A stretch of 64,000 bases of DNA from an uncultured Oleiphilaceae bacterium (GTDB taxonomy: Bacteria; Pseudomonadota; Gammaproteobacteria; Pseudomonadales; Oleiphilaceae), in assembly GCA_913060665.1 (NCBI GenBank), contig CAJXUY010000003.1, positions 265,363 to 329,362 of the forward strand, in the 5' to 3' direction. Positions 57,669-64,000 of this stretch are shown here, in pieces (positions within the stretch are counted from its first letter, which is position 1; every line of letters starts with the position of its first letter). The notes under the pieces are model-generated. The model saw only the letters and a program-made list of their open reading frames with translations. It had not been told where the DNA came from and did not search any database. The position numbers and the translations under genes are program-made.

Positions 57669-58460
57669 CTAAACAAATGTACATTCAACTGACCCAAGGC
57701 CACCGATGTCGACCTTGAGCTCATCACCCTCAGCCACCTCAACCATTGGACCTAGCGCTCCTGATAGGATGACTTCACCTGCTCTTAGCGGCTCTCCTAT
57801 TTCAGCCATTGTGCAAGCTAACCAATAGGCAGCTCTTAAAGGGTGACCTAGACAGTCTGTCCCTCTACCAGAAGAAACAGATTCGCCATTTTTGTATAAG
57901 GTCATCTCTACTTCACCAAGGGAAAACTGGCCTAACTTGGTGGGCTGATCTCCTAGAACGTAAATACCACAAGAAGCATTATCTGCAACGGTATCAACCA
58001 GCGTTAGCTTCCAGTTAGTGATCGCACTATCAACAACCTCAATAGCGGGTACGGCATACTCAATACTTTCTAAAAACTCTCCCCAGCTAACCTTCTCCTG
58101 GTCGAGTGTTTTGCCAACAATAAAGGCGATTTCTGCTTCAGCCTTTGGCTGAATAAGGCTTTTACGTTCAATCATGGAACCGTTTAGATATTCCATATCT
58201 TCAAACAACAAACCGAAATCGGGTTGATCAACACCCAGTTGCTTTTGTACTGCCGTTGACGTCAGCCCTACTTTCTTACCAATAAGGCGACCACCTTCGT
58301 TTATTCTTCGTTGACAATTAATGTTCGCAACGGCATATGCATCCTCTAGCGAACTAATTCCAAAGCTCACTGAAATTTGATCAATTGTCTTGCCCGTTCG
58401 TCTCGCCTCATATAGGGATTCAGCTGCTGCGTAAAGCTTATTTAGTCCTGAATTACTCAT
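57669..58460 (-). CDS. mhpD: 2-hydroxypenta-2,4-dienoate hydratase
   Basis: 263 aa from ATG 58460 (MSNSGLNKLYAAAESLYEAR), the usual length; the longer frame up to 58517 has an unlikely leader. Hydratase features are RLIGKKVGLTSTAVQKQLGV, PKAEAEIAFIVGKTLDQE, VPAIEVVDSAI and the closing region GEVILSGALGPMVEVAEGDE. It adds water to the dienoate produced by the C-C hydrolase to make 4-hydroxy-2-oxoacid for the aldolase. Confidence 0.93.
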   Translation of the reverse strand: MSNSGLNKLYAAAESLYEARRTGKTIDQISVSFGISSLEDAYAVANINCQRRINEGGRLIGKKVGLTSTAVQKQLGVDQPDFGLLFEDMEYLNGSMIERKSLIQPKAEAEIAFIVGKTLDQEKVSWGEFLESIEYAVPAIEVVDSAITNWKLTLVDTVADNASCGIYVLGDQPTKLGQFSLGEVEMTLYKNGESVSSGRGTDCLGHPLRAAYWLACTMAEIGEPLRAGEVILSGALGPMVEVAEGDELKVDIGGLGSVECTFV

Positions 58461-58542
58461 CCTTAAACCTATTGTATTAGTAAGCCCAGCGTCGCAACTT
58501 ATGATTCGTTGCGACAAATTTTAGCAAAAAATAAAATAATAG

Positions 58543-60267
58543 CTAAGCCGCCGAAAAGTACTCGTTGAGTATTTTCTTCGAAGACTTAACCGAGCTTGGC
58601 TTATCAATAATGCTGAATATAAACCGATCCGGACGAACAATCGCCACAGGTTTTTTACTTCCTGATTTTCGCAACCATGAAACGAGCTCTTCTTCGTGAT
58701 CATCGACCTCCGCAACACCCTGCGCTGCAAAAGATTTCTTTCTAGGTTCGGTCCCTTGAGGCCTGCCGTATCTGCCATAAACCGTGACAAATTGAGCGCC
58801 CATGTTTTCAAGCAAATTGACCAATTCTGTATCCAGTTCTTCCTTTGGGTTCACACTGACACCAATGACCGAAAATCCGTCACCTAACACCTCATCTAAC
58901 TTGACCAGTTTGCCTTGAGGGTCTCTAACAATAGGCTGTGGCATTAAATCACCTTCGGGCCCATTTCTGCTAGTTCTGGCCATGCCTAAATACTTTTTAT
59001 TTTCCAATTGGGCAGATGCTCGAACTTTCTCATCTAACAACTGTATTTTTAGTTTGTCTGAAAAATTATTAGCGCCTTTCATGAACAAATCCCTGAGCTT
59101 TGTTCCCAAAGGGTTAGTCATGGAGACCATTGCTTTGAGTTCAACGGCCAAAGCAATCATTTTTTTCACATGTTGGAATCGTTCACTTTGATAGCTTTCT
59201 AGTACTGTAGGAGACGCACCTTGGTTTAGTACTGCAATGAGCTTCCAGGATAAGTTGTAGGCATCTCGTACGCCTGCGTTCATGCCCTGCCCAATAAATT
59301 GAGGTGTCATATGAGCCGCGTCGCCCGCTAGAAAAACGCGCCCGTCCTGCCATTTATCTGCAACCAACGCGTTAAAGTTATATACGAGCTTACGCATAAT
59401 GGTTATTTTGTCTGGATCGACGTACTCGCCAATCAAAGATCGTACGGTTGACTCTTTTTCCATGTACTCTTTAGTGTCACCTTCCTTGAGCATGAACTCA
59501 AAGCGATGATAGCCATCTGGCTGAGGGCAACTGACAGTCGGGCAATCCGGATCACAGATAAACATGAAATACGGTAAGTGGCTGAAAATTTCGTTCTCTT
59601 CTTCGCCATCTTTTGCCTTTATATCAACGACAATCCAAGGTTCCTTGTAAGTCTTACCTTGCATACCGATATTTAAGGTTGAGCGAGTCACGCTTCGACC
59701 GCCATCACAACCAACTAAGTACTTCGCTCTTACATGGAAAGTTTCTTGAGATTCTTTTTTAGTACCTTCTTCAGTACCATAGCCGTCACCGGTCGTTTCG
59801 ACAAAAGACACGGTTACGCCCTGTTCGTCCTGAGCGAAGTCTACAACTTCTTTACTCCTAACAACCGTCACATTGTCGTACTGATCAAGCTGATCAGCCA
59901 TTTTTGTTTCTAGATAAGGCTGATATAAGAAGTTACTGCGAGGCCATGAAAGAGGACGAGTTGAGTCCATCATCTCAAACAATGGAGTGCCATCTTTCTT
60001 GGTAAAGGTAACGGGGGTATCGATAAGCATATCTTCGTGCAAGTCCTCAGCAATGCCGACTTGCTGGAATATGCGCATGCATTCATCGTCGGTATACACT
60101 GCACGTGCATTACCATAGAACTGGGCTTCCTTCTCAAGTATTAATACTTTAATACCCGCTTTCCCTAAAAAATGCCCAAACGTAAGGCCTGTCGGCCCAA
60201 GACCCACTACGACTACGTCATATTCGTTCTTATCAATTTCTTTACCGCCTATATTGGTGGTTCCCAT
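58543..60267 (-). CDS. FAD-dependent aromatic hydroxylase (MhpA-like)
   Basis: 574 aa. FAD site VVVVGLGPTGLTFGHFLGKA, a DG-type motif in YLVGCDGGRSVTRSTL, and GRVFLAGDAAHMTPQFIGQG with MNAGVRDAYNLSWKL define the class A flavin monooxygenase group of 3-(3-hydroxyphenyl)propionate hydroxylase. It hydroxylates a phenolic ring with NAD(P)H and oxygen, giving the catechol for the extradiol enzyme. The C-terminal thioredoxin-like tail (VNLLENMGAQFVTVYGRYGR) is typical. The exact phenol is unknown. Confidence 0.92.
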   Translation of the reverse strand: MGTTNIGGKEIDKNEYDVVVVGLGPTGLTFGHFLGKAGIKVLILEKEAQFYGNARAVYTDDECMRIFQQVGIAEDLHEDMLIDTPVTFTKKDGTPLFEMMDSTRPLSWPRSNFLYQPYLETKMADQLDQYDNVTVVRSKEVVDFAQDEQGVTVSFVETTGDGYGTEEGTKKESQETFHVRAKYLVGCDGGRSVTRSTLNIGMQGKTYKEPWIVVDIKAKDGEEENEIFSHLPYFMFICDPDCPTVSCPQPDGYHRFEFMLKEGDTKEYMEKESTVRSLIGEYVDPDKITIMRKLVYNFNALVADKWQDGRVFLAGDAAHMTPQFIGQGMNAGVRDAYNLSWKLIAVLNQGASPTVLESYQSERFQHVKKMIALAVELKAMVSMTNPLGTKLRDLFMKGANNFSDKLKIQLLDEKVRASAQLENKKYLGMARTSRNGPEGDLMPQPIVRDPQGKLVKLDEVLGDGFSVIGVSVNPKEELDTELVNLLENMGAQFVTVYGRYGRPQGTEPRKKSFAAQGVAEVDDHEEELVSWLRKSGSKKPVAIVRPDRFIFSIIDKPSSVKSSKKILNEYFSAA

Positions 60268-60350
60268 ACCGCTTTACCTCTTTATTCTTAATGTGCTTTT
60301 CTTGAAGCGCTTTGTTAATAAATTTCTGTTTGACATTCGTTCCAACTTAT

Positions 60351-61334
60351 TTAGTACGGGTAGTATTCTTTCGTAAACAGCCTGGATACGCCTGTAACAC
60401 CTTGTTTAATATTCTCAACTGTTTGGTTGATACCTTCCGGTTTATGCCCCCAAATACTGATAGCCTTGTATGTGGTGGTTTCCCAACCCTCTTCTTCAAC
60501 AGCGATAGGCTCCCAACCAAATTCAATTTCAAAACCGGAAGGAGAAATAACATAAAAAGAGAGTTCTCTATCATTGGGGTGCTGACCAACACCCCGGGCC
60601 ATTTTGTAGCCCATTTTTTTACAGCGCTGATAAGCTGCCGTTAGGTCATCGAGGCTTTTGGCCTGAATATTCATGTGCTGAATTCTTGTACGAATTGGGT
60701 CCAGTCTTTGCCCTCTTGTTGCCGCAACCGCAACGGAGTGATGACGCTCGTTGAATCTCAAGAATCTAATATCAAGCATTAATCCATTGACTTTCTGTTC
60801 AATAAAATCACTTGTTCGCGCATCAAATATTTCCTCCCAGAACGAGACCATTCTTTCAGGTTCTTTTGAGGTCATTGCATAGTGACCAAAGCCCGCATCG
60901 CCGGTAACAAACGCACTGGTTAACATGTCCAAAGGTTCTTTAGCCTTGAGCGCCTTTGTATAAAGTTCAATCGTTAGATTCTTAGGTCCGATAAATCCCC
61001 ATAGGGCCTCAACACCGCGATTTTTTGCTTCGGCAGAAGAAAGCTTTGCTACCTCTACATTCTGACCCTTGAGACGCTGAAGTACGGTATTTAGCGTTTC
61101 TTTATCAGCCAGCTCTATACCGATGACCACAACATCCTCTGCCGGACCAGTCTCCACCATGATTCGTCTATCATGTTCATCCAGTCGAAATGCTAAGGAA
61201 ACACCAGTAGATTTAGCTAAGTGCATCCCCAGACATTCTTGGCCAAATACTCGCCATTCTTTAATACGATTTGTCTGAATAACTGAATAGCCCATTTTTA
61301 CCTTGTTGAATATATCTATGGTCTTGCCTTGCAT
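60351..61334 (-). CDS. Extradiol ring-cleavage dioxygenase (VOC, BphC/HsaC type)
   Basis: 327 aa from ATG 61334, with GAGGAG 7-8 bp before it; a TTG upstream is less likely. Two VOC modules. Fe(II) ligands are His151 (DAGFGHYAM), His220 (RIQHMNIQ) and Glu271 (GFEIEFG); active-site HH lies in NERHHSVAVAA. It opens catechols next to the hydroxyls. It resembles two-domain enzymes that take bulky catechols (biphenyl, steroid type). It follows the hydrolase gene and precedes the hydroxylase in the operon. Confidence 0.93.
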   Translation of the reverse strand: MQGKTIDIFNKVKMGYSVIQTNRIKEWRVFGQECLGMHLAKSTGVSLAFRLDEHDRRIMVETGPAEDVVVIGIELADKETLNTVLQRLKGQNVEVAKLSSAEAKNRGVEALWGFIGPKNLTIELYTKALKAKEPLDMLTSAFVTGDAGFGHYAMTSKEPERMVSFWEEIFDARTSDFIEQKVNGLMLDIRFLRFNERHHSVAVAATRGQRLDPIRTRIQHMNIQAKSLDDLTAAYQRCKKMGYKMARGVGQHPNDRELSFYVISPSGFEIEFGWEPIAVEEEGWETTTYKAISIWGHKPEGINQTVENIKQGVTGVSRLFTKEYYPY

Positions 61335-61355
61335 TGGCTCGCTCCTCAACTAATG

Positions 61356-62234
61356 TTATTGAAAGACAGGGGTATGGGTGGTGAAAAATGACGTAGCTGT
61401 CGCATTGAATTCATCAGCTCGCTCCCACTGAACCCAATGACCGGTATTGCAAAATAAATACAAATCACAGTTTTGCATTGTCTTCTGAAGGGTTTGGCCC
61501 CCACTTGGTCGGTTAACAAGGTCCTCGGTTCCCCAAAGAACAAGCGTCGGTACGAGACACTTTTTCAACCTTCTATCGCGGGTGAAATCCATCTTTAATG
61601 CACAGCCCAGACTTGTTGGAGGCTTAAGCTGCCCCCCCTGGGTAATAATTTCTGGATCTAAAGAGGCATCATAACGATCTTGAATCATCTGGTTTGAAAC
61701 CATTGCATCGTCATAAACTAGATAGGTTCGAATGAATTCACTTAACTTCTTGAAGCTTGGCCCATCGCCTCGGTAATAGCCCAACAAGCTCTTCAGTCCC
61801 TTGGTCGGAAGACCTCGTGTCGTATTAACACCTCCAGGTCCCATTAAGATAAGTGACTCCACTCGACTGGGGGCGTCAAGTGCCATTCGCAATGCACAAG
61901 CCCCTCCTAACGAGTTACCCACCAAATGTGCCTTAGGAATATCCATCGCATCCATCAAAGCCAAAATACCTTCCGCTAAACCACCAAAAGGATCTTCAGT
62001 TTTCATTCCCTTGGTCGATTGACCATAACCAGGCATATCAGGAACGATTACACGAAATTTTTCAGATAGGGCCTCAATATTTTTTGAATAGTTAGACATG
62101 CCGGAAGCGCCAGGCCCACCACCGTGGAGCATAATCACAGGGAAGCCTTTTCCAAACTCCATCACAAAAATATTCTTGCCGCCAGCTTTGACAAAGCGAC
62201 CTTCTTTCAAGTCGTTTTTCAATTTAGCATTCAT
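61356..62234 (-). CDS. C-C bond hydrolase of the meta pathway (alpha/beta fold, BphD/MhpC type)
   Basis: 292 aa. Oxyanion loop LHGGGPGASGMSNYS, nucleophile Ser108 in LVGNSLGGACALRMA, acid Asp238 in LVLWGTEDLVNRP and His266 in NTGHWVQWERADEF. It splits the ring-opened product into a dienoate and a carboxylic acid. GGAG precedes the ATG. It is the first gene of the leftward catabolic operon, 37 bp from the predicted transcription start. Confidence 0.93.
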   Translation of the reverse strand: MNAKLKNDLKEGRFVKAGGKNIFVMEFGKGFPVIMLHGGGPGASGMSNYSKNIEALSEKFRVIVPDMPGYGQSTKGMKTEDPFGGLAEGILALMDAMDIPKAHLVGNSLGGACALRMALDAPSRVESLILMGPGGVNTTRGLPTKGLKSLLGYYRGDGPSFKKLSEFIRTYLVYDDAMVSNQMIQDRYDASLDPEIITQGGQLKPPTSLGCALKMDFTRDRRLKKCLVPTLVLWGTEDLVNRPSGGQTLQKTMQNCDLYLFCNTGHWVQWERADEFNATATSFFTTHTPVFQ

Positions 62235-62277
62235 TTTGATCTCCAGTTTTTATTTTCAAATCCTGCGATGTGAATTC

Positions 62278-62316
62278 ATTAAATCATCGATTTGACACTT
62301 ATGTCAACTTGACAAG
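62278..62316 (-). promoter_or_regulatory. Promoter and operator of the meta-cleavage operon
   Basis: On the minus strand TTGACA (62307-62302), 18 bp, TTTAAT (62283-62278) forms a near-consensus promoter. TTGACA, CTTA, TGTCAA (62292-62307) is a perfect inverted repeat overlapping the -35, and CTTGACAAG follows at 62308-62316. A repressor dimer bound here would block both divergent genes; the nearby TetR protein is a candidate. Confidence 0.7.
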
Positions 62317-62379
62317 CAGCATCATTTTGTAAAATAATGGAAAACTGTTATTTAAACAAAGAATAAAAATGGATTGAGA

Positions 62380-63168
62380 ATGTCGCTCAAACTTATGAAC
62401 GCAATACCTAAGCTTTACTTTTCTCCCCAATTTGTTGGTTTTGACTCTGTTGATTATTCGCGCCCTGCTTTATGGGTTGGCAATCACAGTCGTTACGGCC
62501 TGCTCGATATCCCATTGATGCTTGATCATGTGCAGAACAATCACGATGTACTGCTGCATGGGCTTGCAGATAAAGTTCACTTTAAGGTTCCAATATGGCG
62601 TGATTTTCTATCATCAGGTGGCGCGGTATTAGGAACCCCGGAAGAATGCTCCAAGCTAATGCAGAACGAAAAACACGTGCTTGTCTTTCCAGGGGGAGCG
62701 AGAGAAGTAATGCGTCGGCGTAACGAGCAGTACACACTAGTTTGGAAAAAGCGGTTGGGGTTTGTCCGAATGGCGCTGCAGCACGGTTACGATATAATCC
62801 CCTTCGCATCACTAGGACCTGATGAAAGCTTTGATGTACTTATCGATGCTAACGACGTAATAAATACACCTTGGTGGAAGCAACTAAACAAAATTCCAAG
62901 CGTTAACCGAGCGACTCGAAATGGTGATGTAATCCCCCCAATCTCCAAGGGGATTGGCCTCTCCATCATACCAAAACCTCAACGCTTCTATTTTAGCGCC
63001 GGTGAACGTATTTCCTTACCTAAACAGAAGACATTCAAAGATACTGATTTATGGGATATTAGAAACAAAGTCGCTGCTAATATTATGAGTCAGTTAGGAG
63101 AGCTTAAAACAATCAGAAAGGATGATAGGGATCAAAACTGGAGCCAAGTTAGGCGTTTTCTCACTTAG
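62380..63168 (+). CDS. Acyltransferase of the LPLAT family
   Basis: 262 aa from ATG 62380. It has LWVGNHSRYGLLDIPLMLDH (His to Asp as Hx6D, where the usual PlsC motif is Hx4D), then VLVFPGGAREVMRRR, and GYDIIPFASLGPDE. These features are like the diacylglycerol/lysophospholipid acyltransferase subgroup. It probably acylates glycerol lipids at the membrane. Divergent from the catabolic operon, with TTGACA (62309-62314) as a possible -35. Why it shares the promoter region with aromatic degradation is not clear; lipid or wax storage is one thought. Confidence 0.8.
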   Translation: MSLKLMNAIPKLYFSPQFVGFDSVDYSRPALWVGNHSRYGLLDIPLMLDHVQNNHDVLLHGLADKVHFKVPIWRDFLSSGGAVLGTPEECSKLMQNEKHVLVFPGGAREVMRRRNEQYTLVWKKRLGFVRMALQHGYDIIPFASLGPDESFDVLIDANDVINTPWWKQLNKIPSVNRATRNGDVIPPISKGIGLSIIPKPQRFYFSAGERISLPKQKTFKDTDLWDIRNKVAANIMSQLGELKTIRKDDRDQNWSQVRRFLT

Positions 63169-63219
63169 ATTCTTCTATGATTCAACCCGATCGTTTAGTA
63201 ACCGGTAATTTAGTCCCTT

Positions 63220-63900
63220 ATGACTGACACAATTGTAAATCACAGAACCCTTGTTGGCGAACAGCGCCGACAAAAGATGACCAGAAAATTAATCGAAAGC
63301 GCTTTGGTCGTTTTCTCTGAGAAAGGCATAGATGCCTCCGTGATTGACGACGTCATCAAGCAAGCAGGTGTTTCACGCGGAACATTTTATAATTACTTCA
63401 AGACAAACACTGAACTATTAGAAGCTGCAAGTTCTGCTCTCGCGGATGAACTAGTAGATGCAATAGAGAACGTTGTAGGCCAATGGGATAATCCAGTTGA
63501 GCGAATAGCGACAGGCATTCGTTTATTTTTAAACTTCGCAAAAATCTACCCTACTCTCGCAAACTTTGTATGGCGCGCAGGTTTTAATGCCGCTAATTCC
63601 AAATTCCTGTTTTATGATTATCTCCCTAGACACATAGTAGAATCAAAAGCTCAAGGCTTACCAGAAATCAAAGATGTCGAAACCACACTCGAACTCATCA
63701 TGGGCACCGTATTAGCCGCATGCTTTGGTATAGCTGCCCGTAAAGTTCCTAGCAATTATCCTGAAGGTATGGTTTCCCATCTACTGCTTGGCTTTGGGCT
63801 AAGTATTGAGGAAACAGACCGACTAATGAGCCTCTCATTTGATGATCTTCATTTGCCAGAAGATTCTATATTGGTAACCATTGATTCTCTTAGTAAGTAA
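63220..63900 (+). CDS. TetR-family transcriptional regulator
   Basis: 226 aa. N-terminal HTH (ALVVFSEKGIDASVIDDVIK, QAGVSRGTFYNYFKTNTELL) is typical of TetR. The C-terminal ligand domain is helical, with FAKIYPTLANFVWRAGFNAA and VSHLLLGFGLSIEETDRLM. It follows the acyltransferase by 51 bp on the same strand, so the two may be co-transcribed. The palindromes at 62292-62316 are plausible operators. If so it would answer an aromatic or acyl-CoA ligand. The last 100 bp of the window hold nothing recognisable. Confidence 0.9.
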   Translation: MTDTIVNHRTLVGEQRRQKMTRKLIESALVVFSEKGIDASVIDDVIKQAGVSRGTFYNYFKTNTELLEAASSALADELVDAIENVVGQWDNPVERIATGIRLFLNFAKIYPTLANFVWRAGFNAANSKFLFYDYLPRHIVESKAQGLPEIKDVETTLELIMGTVLAACFGIAARKVPSNYPEGMVSHLLLGFGLSIEETDRLMSLSFDDLHLPEDSILVTIDSLSK

Positions 63901-64000
63901 TATTCTTGTCTCTCTTTTTCAAAACGAGATTCCCCTGCAACTCTCGTAAGCGATCAATAAACCCCACCTAACATCATCGCAGATATTCAAATACGCTCAA

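Overview
The window looks like a chromosome segment of a marine-type gammaproteobacterium, judged from the gene families and not from any search. It carries an aromatic-ring meta-cleavage operon, an RND efflux operon and a secreted sulfatase, and it is interrupted by a complete Mu-like transposable prophage. The prophage ends can be placed to the base. It spans 4360-42787 (38,428 bp), begins TGT and ends ACA, is flanked by a 5-bp target duplication (TCTGG at 4355-4359 and 42788-42792), and carries repeated CTGGAC transposase-binding boxes at both ends, with the outermost box 19 bp in from each terminus.

Left host flank (1-4354): the 3' part of a panE-type ketopantoate reductase, an unknown small gene, an acetoacetate-decarboxylase-like enzyme, an AraC-family regulator, then decayed sequence. 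The decayed part includes a broken copy of the short-chain dehydrogenase that is intact at 54425-55162. A terminator follows, and the phage is inserted 24 bp after it.

Prophage: a switch region at about 20.5-20.6 kb separates a leftward early operon (Ner, an AT-hook protein, MuA-type transposase, MuB-type ATPase, HD hydrolase, 3-TM holin-like protein, GemA, Mor, three unknowns) from a rightward repressor gene. Unlike Mu, late genes lie on both strands. A leftward late operon (amidase, DUF3164, membrane protein, small and large terminase, portal, gpF) starts at 12.76 kb. A rightward late operon (protease, capsid, Mu-type contractile tail, fibre) starts at 22.8 kb. The same 20-bp perfect palindrome, CATGCCGACATTGGTCGGCG, stands 33-35 bp before the first ATG of each late operon, and a 15-bp block ending in that ATG is also shared. 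This is a strong candidate for the Mor-type activator site that synchronises the two arms. The left end holds seven small leftward genes, including a candidate Acb2/Tad1-like anti-defence protein, and a 90-nt four-way-junction RNA candidate with its own TATAAT box. The right end holds tail-tip accessory genes, a multi-hairpin RNA candidate and a D12-class DNA adenine methylase. The tail chaperone carries a Mu-type GGGGGCGA slippery site for a -2 frameshift.

Right host flank (42793-64000): a periplasmic binding protein; an AraC regulator followed by a membrane-fusion lipoprotein and RND pump; a sulfatase; a stretch of decayed genes (periplasmic binding protein, MBL hydrolase, aldolase tail, LysR); a Tat-exported intradiol dioxygenase with a small membrane protein; an SDR; and a six-gene meta-cleavage operon. 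That operon encodes flavin hydroxylase, extradiol dioxygenase, C-C hydrolase, dienoate hydratase, aldolase and acylating acetaldehyde dehydrogenase. Together they should hydroxylate and open a substituted phenolic ring and convert it to pyruvate and acetyl-CoA. It is read leftward from a recognisable promoter/operator at about 62.3 kb, divergent from an acyltransferase gene and close to a TetR regulator.
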